Below, in pieces: positions 1 to 11,463 of a stretch of DNA of 64,000 bases. The notes beneath the pieces are model-generated. The model saw only the letters and a program-made list of their open reading frames with translations. It had not been told where the DNA came from and searched no databases. Numbering within the stretch: the first letter of the stretch is position 1; each line of letters opens with the position of its first letter. Origin of the DNA: Spirodela intermedia (Eukaryota; Streptophyta; Magnoliopsida; Alismatales; Araceae); contig LR746275.1 in the NCBI GenBank assembly GCA_902729315.2, positions 126,501 to 190,500 on the forward strand. The letters are read 5' to 3'. The translations under genes were made by a program, and so were the position numbers.

Positions 1-1276
1 TAGCTCATTATAAATTGCCTTTTCTTGAAATTAAAAAACAATGAAGAAGAGTTCCTAACTTTTTAACTTAGGAAAAGGTCAGCTTTAGAGGAAAAGTTTC
101 CTCATGCTTGGGCTCGACCCCATTTTATCCTCCATCCAGATTAAAAATCTCAAAGGTTATTTCCCTTTTGGCACTGAATTCAGTAATTTGCATTCAGATT
201 AATCAACTGAAGAGTTAGAGGATGAGTTTAAGTTTCCCTCAAACATTTCTTTTAACTGGTCATAGGAAGGGAGAAAAGGATCACGATGAATGTGACATTA
301 TTTTCTCTTCCTGTTGGATATTTTTCTATCTTTTTTTCTCCCATTCCTCCCTCGTTTGTGAATCTCTATTCCTGTGGACTGGTTCTCTGTCGGATTACCC
401 ATTCTCATTTTCTTTATCCTGATGCCAAACCTTATATCAATCTTTTGGGGATTTCCCAACATTCGTATGAGAGCTGTTAAAAAACGCTATATGAGAAGTG
501 TCAGCTTGTATCCTATTCCCAATCACAATTCAAAACAGAAAAGAAAGGCATTTACATGGGTCGGCCCAAATCAATATGTATCTCCTTCCCCAACAAAAAC
601 AGAGCATACCTTTTCAGTCTATTCACAATCCTTTTTCATGTATTATATTTCAGCTTTCAGTGTTAAAACTGTGATCACTCACAAGGTTCTTTAGAAGGCG
701 GAAATGAAAATATTTGGTAGTTATTTCTTATCCACAAAAGTAGAAAAAATAAAAACTTAACCTATACATATGAAAAACAAGGAAGATTTAAGGAAAACAA
801 GTTAATGATATTTTTAATTGATTGAAGATCGGTTAAAGTCCATTTTATAATAAAATTAACTTGCCAGTAGATATCTCCTGCCTTATTATTGTGTTAGTAA
901 GTACAATTAAAATGATGCCCTGCTCAGTACATTTATGTTCATGAGATAATGGGCCAAACGATGTAGGAGAATTATAAATAATAAGTACACCCAAAGATGT
1001 CGATGATGTGATAGAACTGCCAAAAGGAAGGACATCGAACCCCATTTGTATAGGATCCCATAAGAATGGAAGTAAGACCTAAAGACACCTGCCATGAAAT
1101 CTTCCAAGACCAATGTGGTAGAATGGGTGGTGTGGGAGAGTCTCACCAATTTTTATGCAAAAACTAGTATATTTCATTGACCATGCCTTGGTCTGACCAA
1201 GATGTAATGATCTTCCAAATGTTGTGGCAAAAATGAACTTGAATGATATATATTCAACACGAAATCAAGGAAGACT
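1..1276. other. AT-rich non-coding DNA, probably intron of TAD2
   Basis: Only short reading frames without family resemblance are visible. Because TAD2 exons at 4379-4444 and 3028-3065 read towards lower coordinates and the catalytic part of the protein is not found inside the window, this stretch is probably intronic or an exon-free part of that gene. No tRNA-like or structured RNA signal was seen. Confidence 0.4.
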
Positions 1277-1394
1277 ATGACATTTTGCCCATATTTAAGC
1301 ATCATCCACATGAAAGCCTTGTTTTTGTATAGAAATTGGAGAGGGTACTCACACCTCTCGTTTCCCCCCCCCACTGGCCTTAAGAGGATGTCAT

Positions 1395-1720
1395 GTCTGC
1401 TGCCCCCAAGTATTGGCCTCATTTTCATCGGGTGCTACGTAAACACGAGTCTGCCCCAAGCAGTACTTGGGACAAGGTACACCCCAACAGGTTTCGAGGT
1501 CCTTGTTCAGTGGACAGATCTGCCCGTTTTTGAAGCATCATGAGAGCCAACCGCTGTCATACACCAACAGTTCCCAGATTTCAACCTTGAGGACAAGGTG
1601 CTTGCTGCCGGGGGGAAGTATTGATAATGCTCTGATGAAAACCTACAGTCGAAGACAGAAACAGATGACAGAGGGGCAGGGAAGTAAGGGGGCGAGAAGG
1701 GCAAATAGTTCATTGTAAGG
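1395..1720 (+). mobile_element. Ty3/gypsy chromodomain remnant (3' end of pol)
   Basis: The plus strand reads GFEVLVQWTDLPVFEAS, then TGA where the family has Trp, then EPTAVIHQQFPDFNLEDKVL and a stop. This is the C-terminal chromodomain and tail of plant chromovirus polyproteins, where 'VLVQW..LP..EASWE' and 'FPDF.LEDKV' are typical. Only this tail is recognisable; no integrase, reverse transcriptase or intact LTR pair was found. The TGA and the loss of upstream domains mark it as dead. The DNA after 1620 may be LTR-derived, but this is inference. Confidence 0.75.
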
Positions 1721-3027
1721 TTAGGGTATTAAGACCCCACAAACAAACGAGAGGGACATCTTTTGGAGAAAAAGACTCTACGGGCTCAGTCGAGCTAAGG
1801 AGGGGAAGGGAAGCCTCTTGAACTACTTCCCATGTTCTATTAGGGCTCTGTGGATATCTGCCCAGTTCCTAGACTTGCATTAGGACAGGATGGTAGTTGC
1901 TTAGCAAGATGCTACATTTGAGAAACCAACAACATTGCTGCTACATTACAAGAATAAAATCACAACCTCAATAGCAGCAAATTACACTCTCCAACTGCCA
2001 CTAAAAGAGCCTATTATGGATGCATGTCACGAGCCCAAGAGCAGCATCTAATCGAAATCAACATAGGGTTGAATTGCCCAAACTGAACAGTAAGCAAAAC
2101 AAGGCAACATGTTTTTTACATTTCGAAATCTTAAAAGCACCCCTACACATACATGTTGAAGATGTTCTTCACTAAGAAGAGGAAAATGGGTGAGAGAGAG
2201 TCTTCCATCCTAGTAAAATATTCTCATCTTGTAAACTGTAAACCAGCATGCCTTCATACGTAGAACCAAAGTACATTCCTTTATTGAAAAATCTTATCAC
2301 TGTGAATATCACCTCAAGCATGGTTTAATAATAATATCTTGTAAAAGTCATAAAATCCAATGAGTACATTAAGAATCAAAGTAAAATCGCATGAAATGAT
2401 CATCACCTTTATTTATAATCAACATTTAAACACCCCTTCATTTCTATGTTGTAAAAGTGAAATTTTCATTTCCAGCAACACTAAAACTTCAGGAAGTTAC
2501 ATTTTTCTCCCATTTTGCTAGTATGATTCCTTCCTACTGCACATCAGTGGATGCTGTAGATTATTGTTGATTTCTTCAATTAAAAGGATAGGCCAATAAA
2601 TGCAGAAGAGATGAAGAAAAAAAGTCAGTGGACTTAAATACAGAAATGCAAGCAACCTGGAAGCTGAGGTTCACAAATTGACTAATCCGCATATACTACA
2701 AGAGCCCTCTTTTCTTTAAACCCATGGGAGAATAAGGCTCTGACCGTACTCGAGTCAATTCAGATCTCATTTTTTTTTAATTTCCACTTCGGATGGTCAT
2801 AAGAGTCAACAACAGCATGTCACATTTGAACAACACACTCATACGTTTTATATAAAATTGGCAAATCACCCCAAAAATATGAATCACTATCCATAGAAGA
2901 TCAAATAAAGTGAAAAATAGTATGCTAAAAGACACAGGAATAGCAAATCAAAAATACATGCAGTCCCCAAGCAAATCAAGTTTTATATATTCCAAATAGA
3001 GCATTTTTAGGAAAAAAAAAGGCTTAC
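1721..3027. other. non-coding DNA, probable TAD2 intron
   Basis: AT-rich sequence with many stops in all frames. I looked on the minus strand for the HAE and PCxxC zinc-binding motifs of the deaminase, which should follow the exon ending at 3028, and did not find them. No other gene or repeat is supported. Confidence 0.4.
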
Positions 3028-4444
3028 CCCACAGGGACTTCCAAGTTACTCATTGCTAACTTCGCCTGCAATTTTTAGAGACCAAAATGGTTAAAGAATA
3101 CAAACATTCACCTCTAACAATAATGACTGTTAAAGACGTTCAAACTGTTTCATTCACACAAGACGTAACTTTGATGCGACAACAAGCATTCAGGAAAGCA
3201 CAGGGCGTAGATTTTCCATTTCTCTAACGCCCCATAAGGAAAGAGAATCAATACATTTCATAAACATTGAATTACATGTAAAATATGCCCCTAGTCTGCA
3301 AGAACTTTACTGAGTTGGGTTTAATCAGACTAACCGAACTCAAAAATTGAGGCAGATCGGAGGGCATTTATCTGGCTCGTGTGACTCACGATTCAATCCA
3401 ACTTCAGGCATGCATAAATCCCGAGAAAAATTTTCTAACTCCATGTAACCGAGAAAGGAAATAAGTTTACAATAAATAGCTCTAAATTCTATGAAACATT
3501 CATATCTATTCCTAGCCACCACAATCTGCCAGCATTAACCCATCGCACCATATTAGTGTAAGGATCCAATGGGCAATGTGGCAGGAGATGCCACAGAAGC
3601 AGCGGTGCTTTTCACTTTTCACGCGCGATAAAAGAGATAAAAACGTTGACGAACCAAGCTCCGAACTTCTCCAGGAAAGCAAGAGTGAGGCTGAGATGAA
3701 CCACAAGATTAACAATAAGTTTGGTTCAAATTTCAGACTTGCATAATTGGCACATGTGCCTACCAACATGGGTCACAAAATTGATGAAAGTCCCCCCAAT
3801 TCCGTGTCGAGATGCACCTCTGTAAACCCACCCATGAACATGGAGAAACCCAGTAAAACGCTCATCATGAAGCTCATGACTGCTACAGGAGGAGACGACC
3901 ACAAGGTTGCGGTGCACCATTCAGAGGAGGAAGAAGAAGTTTCTAAAGTGGCAGTTGAGCAAGGTAACAACGGGGCAGTTAACAGAAAGGCAACAACGGG
4001 GCATCTTCTATCTGCGGCCAATTCCCATTCAGAGGATGCTTGCACACGTGCTTCCAGAAAGGAATCACTCAACATGCATTCCCTCCATCAAAAAACCAGG
4101 ATGTAATCGCTATCAACAAGTTACAAACCAATTGGTCTCCCTTATTGCATTGGTATGTGATTAAATGTGCGAGAGTGAGCATGATACAAGGTCATTTCAG
4201 ACATGTTTGCCACATTAATAACGAACTGAAAGACAGAAATCAGGACCAAAGAATATAAGAATTTATCGAAACAGTTACTTGTTTAAAACAACAATAATCA
4301 CGCTAAAAAGGAGCGAAATTTCATCTTCTAAGAAAGACCCCAGTTACATATACTGAAGTTACACTGACAAAGAATTACCTGATTTAAAGCAAGCTCCATG
4401 AAGCCACAGTCGGATGATGTGAACTCTCTTGTCATTGAGACCAC
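3028..4444 (-). CDS. TAD2: tRNA-specific adenosine deaminase subunit TAD2, 5' part only
   Basis: Catalytic subunit of the TAD2/TAD3 heterodimer that converts adenosine-34 to inosine in the anticodon of cytosolic tRNAs. Two minus-strand exons are seen. Exon 4444-4379 has ATG at 4435 and reads MTREFTSSDCGFMELALNQ to a GTAATT donor. Exon 3065-3028 reads AKLAMSNLEVPVG to a GTAAGC donor. Phases join correctly, and together they match the conserved family start 'MELALxQAKLALxxLEVPVGC'. The exons for the zinc motifs HAE and PCxxC are missing; they probably lie left of the window, because introns here exceed 1 kb. The first exon opens with a splice acceptor before the ATG, so a 5' UTR exon is expected near 5.5-5.85 kb. 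A truncated pseudogene is the alternative. Confidence 0.7.
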
Positions 4445-5554
4445 CTGGAAGTTGCATAAACAGATAATATAATTTCAAGAAAAAATGTGAAAAACGACGC
4501 TGTCGTATGGGGCCCTAATGTGCGTGCACGCTAAACAAGACCTGAACAAAACCTTTGATTATCAATAAAGTACTCCCCTCGTCCAGATGTAGCATGTGTG
4601 TCCTCGCAGATGCCCATTAGTCTCAATAGCTAATTACGAAGATGGCCAGATCTTTCGTAGGCCACCTTAGAAATCTCAAACGGAAGGGTTATGGCCAATT
4701 CTCATTATTTTCTCATCAATATCAATTATTTTTATCATCAAAAAATGAAAAAAGCTTCCATATTTCAAACAGACCGCAGATCCTCTGCAGAAAAACCCCA
4801 CTTTTCACACTATGCATCCATCTCCCCCGAACCTCTGAACATTCAGAAAGCTGAGGGAAACTTTCACTTGGAAACGCTCTAACCACGTCTTGTCCAAACA
4901 AAAAACTCTGTCTGCATCGTTTTCTTCGCCATGATCAGAGGACCGGTAAAAGCAATGCCACATGAACTTCACTATAGTCATCAAAACCATGGACGTTAAT
5001 CATGACCTAGAAAGCCATATGCTTCAAGAATTAGGCCCTCCCTTCTGTTGGGATGTTGATGGGCATGTCCCTTCTTTAATTATCTGATCAAGTCTCAAGC
5101 CACCCATCACCGGAAGAAGTCGTGAGCTTGTTGTGTAAGCTTCCAGGAATTCCAAGAGGGGTCCTTCATGAGCTTCACCTAGACAAGCTATGAATGCTGC
5201 CCGTTTCAAAAATCGACATCAACCAAGAAAGCATCGGTCCATCTCGTATGCCCATTCTAAGGCCAAATCCGACGCAGTATCTGATGCTACTAATATCAGC
5301 GATGCGATCTTGTTTGATCGAGTCGGAAAAGACGGCGGCAGTGCAGAGTTTAAAGGAAGATAAGTAACAATTAAATAAGAATAGTCAATATTTTCCAACC
5401 TAAAGAACGATCTTGATTGTTCTGGGGATCGACGAGATGCGTCAGCGGCACGCCGGAGTCTAGCACCTCGTTCTCCTGAGTCTTCGATTCGCGGGGAATG
5501 AGTTTGGCTCGCGGAAAGGGTAAGGATTTCAGGAACGAGGAGTCGGGTGGCTTA

Positions 5555-5878
5555 CACCGGGAGCTATCCACCGCCAGGGATGAACTACTTGCAGAGAGAG
5601 GAAAGGGGGCGCCTTAGGACCTTGACCTAGTGCTACTCGGAATCATCAAGGCAGCCCACGCCGGCGGGGAGCACGGCACCGGCGGAACGGCGGCTAGACG
5701 AAACACGGCGGCGACGGATTGGGGCGAAGAATCTCGGGACTTTGGAACTCCCCCCGAGGGGCAGTGGGCGACCCCAGTGCGGCTGCGTGGGAGAAAGACA
5801 GACCAACAGAGAGAGAGAGACGGCAGCGGCGGGAGGAGCGGGACTGACAGAGATCAAGCTATATAGATATATATAGCT
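5555..5878 (-). promoter_or_regulatory. probable TAD2 core promoter and 5' UTR exon
   Basis: A TATA-like tract (agctatatatatctatatag on the minus strand, 5877-5858) is followed by a GC-rich, CT-rich leader. A possible donor, CGGTGTAAGC, lies near 5558, which would join this leader to the acceptor just before the TAD2 start codon. The placement is inferred from these signals only. Confidence 0.35.
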
Positions 5879-5935
5879 GTGAAAAAAGTCAGAGATGAAG
5901 GGGTCGGAACAAGATTTCCGGCGGGTCATGAACAA

Positions 5936-6790
5936 TAGATGTGCGCCTGGTCAGACACCATGTAAAATTAACAGTTTGAACAATACGAGTTTTAACACAT
6001 CCGTTTGGAGTCGGGCTTGGAGATCAAGCTCGTGACCTCGGAGTTTATGCATTCATTCGATCAAAACCTTTAGAATTACAATTCATATTGAACAAGGGCT
6101 CGAACTGGTGGTCCTTGTTACACCCTATTCAATCTCAATCTTCTGAGGTCAACGTCCGTCTCAATGACTGCTCTCCGAAAATAGAGTCTGTCTGGTCGCA
6201 GCAACATCCGGGAATTCTTCAGAAGACCCTTCGGACATCTCCCGAGTCTGCAGGTCCTGTACTGCAGTGGTCACCCTGCCTCGGCTTCTTCAGAGACCTG
6301 CGAGTTCTTTTTCCGCCTCTCCTCCCTCACTGGACTGGCCTTCACCCCTTGCAGTCTTTTCTGTCGGCCCCGAAGATCCTTGATTCTTTCTTCATTCATC
6401 TATCTGCCCTGGGCTTCTTCTGGAGTAGGCTCTGGCCTTCATCTGCTCAGGGAGGAGCATGTCAGAAACATAGAACAGCCCTGCCTGTGGATTGGATATG
6501 GCCACGGAGGAGCCATTTTCTCCGCTCCGGAGCTGGAACCCATGTAATAAGGAGCTCAATGGACACAAGATGGCAAGGAAAAATAGACAGATGACACGAG
6601 AGTAGGAGTCAATGGCGCAGGAAGAAGACTCGGAGCTTCATCACAGGGGACCTTAATCTGTTTGTGAAGATAGGCAGTCGTTGAGCGAGACCCAGCAGCG
6701 ATGTGGATGAATTCCATGTATGTACCGAGGAAGAAGAGGATTCTCACGGGGGGGAAGAGGCTGCTGAAAAAAGCCAATCAGAGAGAACAG
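5936..6790. other. intergenic, no supported gene
   Basis: A 168-codon open frame on the plus strand (6088-6594) starts at TTG, has no recognisable domain and has atypical composition for this genome's genes. The rest is probably the 3' flank of the mTERF gene and degenerate repeats. Confidence 0.4.
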
Positions 6791-6793
6791 CGG

Positions 6794-7927
6794 TTAGAAA
6801 GGGAAGCCTTTGTGGGCAGTGGACTTGGACGCGGCGGCCAGCCGCTTCACCCCCTTCACGCCAAGGTAGAAGCCCCTCAGCTCCTCCGCCAGCTTCTTGT
6901 CGTGGCAGTCGATGAAACGCTTGAGGAAGCGCGCCTCCGTCATCCTCAGCGCCCGTATCAGGTGGGGGCCCCTCACCTGCGGCTGCAGCTCCATCTCCCC
7001 GAGCTTCCCACCCAGCTGGAACCGCGGCTTCAGCACGCTCTCCAGGTTGGCGAAGACCAGGAAGGGCTGCTCGAGGACGACCCTAGCCGGCAGCTTCATG
7101 GTGCCCACGATGTAGGTCATGTTCCGCTGTACCTTCTCCACGGAGAGGGTGAGCAGGTTGGGGGTGCGGCCGAAGAGGGCCAGCACCTCGTCGGCAGAGA
7201 AGCCGAACTTCTCCAGGTTCGCCATCTTCTCCCTGATGGTCTCCAGGTGCGACACAGCGAGCACGGAGACGGCGTACTTGTATGTAGCGGCCTCCCGAGG
7301 TAACCCCGTGCGGCGGATCAGCTCGCGCTTCTCCTCGTCCAGCGCCGAGCGGCAGATGGCCGTCGGCCGGCTCAGCAGCACCCGCCCCAGCTCGCGCCGC
7401 CCCACGCCGACGCGCTCGTAGAGCTCCACGCAGGGCCGCATGGTCCGGTCCACGTCGTAGTTGAGCAGTGATGGGTTCCGCACCACGGCGCGGAGCAGCT
7501 CCCCGTCAGACTGGAAGAGGGTTCGCAGGAAGGCCAAGCGGGCGTCGAGGCCGTTGCCGATGCGGCCGGCGAGGAAGCGCGGGCGGCACGAGACGATGCG
7601 GGCGAGGTCGCCCCCCTGCAAACCTGCGCGGCGGAGTGACTGCAGCTTGCACTGCAGAGAGAGTGGGTCCATGCGGGCGACGGAGGGCTGGCGAGCGAGG
7701 ATCCTGCCCACCTCCTCCTCGCTGCATCCCCACCGCTGCAGCACCTCCGCGGCGGCGGCGGTGCCGCCGCCGGCAGTAGTACCGTGGGCCTGGTCCTGAC
7801 CCTGGCCCGCCGCTTCTTCCGAGGCATCGGATGCAGCGGCGGCAGCGGCGCCGGTGTAGGATGCGGAGCGAAGGGCGGGGAGAAGCACGCAGGGACGTGG
7901 GAGGAAGCGAGCCGCTCTTCCGAGCAT
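6794..7927 (-). CDS. mTERF family organellar transcription regulator
   Basis: 377-residue single-exon protein. Mitochondrial transcription termination factor family members bind organelle nucleic acid through repeated ~30-residue helical motifs and affect transcription, splicing or translation in mitochondria or plastids. The N-terminus (MLGRAARFLPRPCVLLPALR) is Arg-rich and lacks acids, a likely mitochondrial presequence. After a low-complexity Ala/Gly linker (about 27-60), repeats follow with the typical 'xxxRxPxLL' pattern, for example VRNPSLLNYDVDRTMRPCVE, FGRTPNLLTLSVEKVQ and EQPFLVFANLE. Length and lack of introns fit the large plant mTERF class. It lies 262 bp downstream of the SPX stop codon on the same strand. 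The exact subfamily and organelle are not determinable here. Confidence 0.92.
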   Translation of the reverse strand: MLGRAARFLPRPCVLLPALRSASYTGAAAAAASDASEEAAGQGQDQAHGTTAGGGTAAAAEVLQRWGCSEEEVGRILARQPSVARMDPLSLQCKLQSLRRAGLQGGDLARIVSCRPRFLAGRIGNGLDARLAFLRTLFQSDGELLRAVVRNPSLLNYDVDRTMRPCVELYERVGVGRRELGRVLLSRPTAICRSALDEEKRELIRRTGLPREAATYKYAVSVLAVSHLETIREKMANLEKFGFSADEVLALFGRTPNLLTLSVEKVQRNMTYIVGTMKLPARVVLEQPFLVFANLESVLKPRFQLGGKLGEMELQPQVRGPHLIRALRMTEARFLKRFIDCHDKKLAEELRGFYLGVKGVKRLAAASKSTAHKGFPF

Positions 7928-8189
7928 GCTGGTGCCGGCTGCGACGTGTTCGACAGAATGCCCAAAAGGCGACCCGAGAGGCGGGGCAGCAAGCTATGCG
8001 CTGGCAGTCCGCCTTGCAAGAGTGAAATAGCTTTCCTGAGAATATTATAGAAAAATCCTCCTCGTTTCCTTGCCATGTCGGGAATCCCCTCAGATTTGCT
8101 GAATCTAGCTAGCTTCTTTCGTGAGTCAATACCCCTTCTCTCTCTCTCCACGCGTCTACATACAAAGTCTGGCGTCGGCGAGGGAGGTG

Positions 8190-11100
8190 CTAGCTGCTGG
8201 AAGAGTTGGCGGGGGTAGCGGTGGCGGGCTCTGAATCGGGTTCGTTGCTGGCGGCGGAGTTGGAGACGGAGTTCTCGGTGGTGACGTCGCCGGCGCCGCC
8301 GTCGTCTCCGTCGCGGAAGAACTGGGCGAGGGAGAGCGGGCTGTAGGTGGAGCTGGCCCGCCGTAGGCCCTGGATTGCCCTCATGGCGGCCAGTGTGCTG
8401 CGGTAGACGTCGACGGTGCCGTGCTGGGCGTCGCCAGAGGCCTCCGCCGACGGCCGCGGCGGCGGGGAAGGGGACGGGTGGCGGAGCGGGGCGGCGGCGC
8501 CGGAGTTGAGGACCTCTGGCTCGAGAGGGAAGAGGAGCTCGAGGTTGGCTTCGCACTCACGGACGAGCCGGGTGAGCGGCTCCGTGGAGAAGAAGGGCTG
8601 GCGGAGGGCCCGCTGGATGAAGGGCAGCCGTAGCAGCCCGCCCGTCCTCTTGTCGTACTTTTTCAGTATCTTCACCAGGCCTGCAAGAAGACACACCTGG
8701 ACTGTATGAGGATGGAGAGGGAGAAGAAGAGTAGGAAGAAGGAGAGGAACGTGAAGAAAATACAGAGGAAGAAGGAGAAGAGGAAGAGGGAGGAGGAGGA
8801 GAGGAAGAGGAAGAGGAAGAGGAAGAAGAGGGAGAATAGAGAAAAGAAGGAGAAGGGGATACCCATGAAATTGAGGGAGCTGTAGTTCTTCAGGAGCACC
8901 ATCTCTCCGTGGATCCTGACAAAGGCCTTGCGGATCTCCAGCATCTCTTCGCTGAGACTGCTCTCCGAAATCTGGGCCCCCACTCCTTCGATTCTCTCCT
9001 TGAGCTCCTGCGACCCCACATATCAGAGCAGACCCAGCCAAATCTATACGTTCCGACGATAAATCCACAGAACACAACACAAATTTACAGACATTCAATA
9101 CGTCCAGTTTTAGAAAGCTCTTCGATATCTGGCGGGGAACGGGGCCCCGAGCTTGTCCCGGGAAGAACGCCATCGATTCTTCCAGGCAGAGGATCTTTTT
9201 CTTAATGAAAAACTGACCGACCGGAAAATGAAATCGTGCGAGGAAATTTCGGGCTAAAGTTCACACAGGAAGAAGATCTCCAGGCAGAAACGTATTGAAA
9301 GCTCTAGCCCATGATGAATCAGTCGCACCGAGAACACTGGACTAGAACCAAACACTAAAAATCATTGCAATGTGCTCAATCAGAAGTTCCACGTCGCGAA
9401 CTGGTCACTGGTTCATAGCGCTGGGCCGCTGTTTCCCATGGAGGATCATAGAAATTCGGTCAACGGAGAGCCCTGGCTCTGGGTTCGTAACCTAGGAAGT
9501 TGCACAAGATCCACCATTTCTATCGAAACACCCGACAATATCTTTTGAGTCAAAATAATACAAGTAAAAGCGAATAATTATTCATGAACAGCGACAAATT
9601 GTGTAAAATAAAATAAGCCTGATTTAGATCCAATCGACCCATGATGTGTCCATACAGCTAGTGAAGACTGATGGTTAGCTGCTTCAGACTTCAAACAATA
9701 TCCCAACTGGCGCTCGCAGAATGAGGATTATTATTATTATTATTTCAGACGAGACGAGACGAACTGCAGCTCCAGAAATTTAGGCATCTGGATTGAAAAA
9801 GACCAGGCAGTATCTGCTTATGACCTTCTGGAACTTAACAAGACAGAGAAAGTAGCTTTCGAGGCTGCATTTCTTGATGAGCGTCAGACAGTGTCGATTG
9901 AAACTTATGCGGCAGACGTGACAGAGGAAGGGCCTCCCAGAAGATGAAGCAGATAGACTCGGTGAAATAGAGCATGACGAACGGTATACTCCACGAAATG
10001 AGATTTGAAACAAGTTTTTCAATTTCAGAAGCGATTCAAAGAGGCGGGGGGTTGCTTTCTGTGAGGATTCTTGGGCTGCCTCAGGTCCTGGGGAGTCGAG
10101 ACAGATCAAGATGAAGGAAACCCGAAAGTCTTCAGGATATTTTGGAGGCCTCGCAGAAACTGCGAAGATGAAAGACTAGAGCCGGGGGAAAATGGCTACA
10201 GGGGGATTGAGGGTCACCCACCGAAATCGAGATTTTTCTTCCAGAGAGGAAAAAAAGGGTAACTGCTGCGGTGGGAAAAGCATGGGATTCATCTGCCCTG
10301 AGGGGGTATGTATGAGGCAAGAGACGGTAGGTAAGTTGCTAATTTCTTCTGTGAGGAACCAGTTCCAGTCTTTGCTTGTCACCCGGGAAGTCTCCATGGG
10401 CGCAAGCCGTGGAGCCCCGATGATCGCAGAAGTTCAATGAAAACTGGCAGAACCCAGATCGCGTCGAAGAAGAAAAAGAATGTACGGCTCGTTGCAGCGA
10501 AATCACAGAATATTCGGAGACGAATTCAGACGAGGATGGAGTCGATTCAACACTGGGAATACATGAATGAAGCGGTATGTTTCGAATTGGAGTTTATATA
10601 TTCCACTGCGCGCTGGAGGTTTTCTCTATAGAGAAAGAACAGAAAGAGGACAGCGCTGGGCCTGGAATCGAATCAAAGGAATCGATGAACAAGCGAAATG
10701 GTTCGCTCTCCGACCATTTGATCTTCCCAGAAAGGGGAGACTTCAAACTCCCAGGATGAAGCAAGAGATCGCAAATTCCGGCGAGGGCGATGCATTCAAA
10801 AGGGAAAATTAGGGCGAGAAGAGAAGAAAGGCAGATGAATAAGGAGGAACAGGTAGGTATTCCCGAGCCATTTCGAGGCTATCCTTGGTGGTTTGATGGG
10901 ATCACCTGGAGGCGTATGACGAATTCCTCCTCCTTGTCGACGTAGAAATCGTTGAATTTGTCGAGCTCATCGTTGAGAATCCCCACGAACCATTCCTCCA
11001 CGGCCGCCGGCGGGGCGGCTGAGTCCGGTGCGGCCGGCAGATGCGCCCACTGGTTGTCGGCGTCGTCTCCCTCGGGGTCGGCGAGCCCTGGGCGCAGAGG

Positions 11101-11220
11101 AGGAACGGGGACGGGGATGGACTTGAGGAGCTTCTTGAGGGGCTTGTAGCAGAGGAACTTGTCCCTCCACTCCGGCAGCGTCTCCTCCAGGTGGATCCTG
11201 AACTCCTTCCCAAACTTCAT
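8190..11220 (-). CDS. SPX-domain protein (SPX1/2-type phosphate sensor)
   Basis: Stand-alone SPX protein, 316 residues. SPX proteins bind inositol pyrophosphates and, when phosphate is plentiful, hold back PHR transcription factors. Exons: 11220-10906 (phase 0), 9007-8863, 8680-8190; all junctions are GT-AG and the frame closes at TAG. Exon 1 starts [20 protein letters not shown] and has the linker and [16 protein letters not shown] helix. The exon 2-3 junction carries [19 protein letters not shown], the lysine-rich ligand-binding helix of the family. The tail after about residue 170 is variable, rich in Ser/Pro, and lacks EXS, MFS or RING domains, which places it with SPX1-4 rather than PHO1, SPX-MFS or NLA. 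Intron 1 is 1.9 kb and intron 2 is a nearly pure pyrimidine tract on the coding strand. Confidence 0.93.
8700..8860. repeat. polypurine/polypyrimidine tract filling SPX intron 2
   Basis: The plus strand is almost only A and G for about 150 bases (GAA, GAG and AGG mixtures). It makes up nearly all of the 182-bp second intron of the SPX gene. On the transcribed gene's coding strand this is an extended pyrimidine tract before the acceptor at 8681. Confidence 0.85.
9724..9745 (+). repeat. short (ATT)n microsatellite in SPX intron 1
   Basis: A run of ATT units, followed by a few GAGAC units, within the first SPX intron. Confidence 0.7.
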
Positions 11221-11463
11221 CAGCCGCCCCGGGCGAAGAGGAACAAGAACAAGAAGGAGAAGCAGGCGCAGGAGACTCGAGTTTGGACGGCGAGGGGGAA
11301 CACCCAGGGAAATCCCAGCCGGTGATGCGACACGCCTCGCGCCGCTCGATGGGGGACTCTAGAAAGTCACCGTCTTCGGATTCGCCGCCATGCGGGAAGA
11401 GGGGAACGGAGAAGTATTAAATTAAATCATACTGGAAGTCGGGATTGTCGTCAGAGAGATGCC

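Noticed and set aside
6088-6594. 168-codon plus-strand open frame
   Set aside because: Begins at TTG, has no domain or conserved motif, and overlaps the 3' flank of the mTERF gene.
7372-8556. 394-codon minus-strand frame overlapping mTERF and SPX
   Set aside because: It is an out-of-frame shadow of two GC-rich genes, and runs through the SPX stop and the mTERF start.
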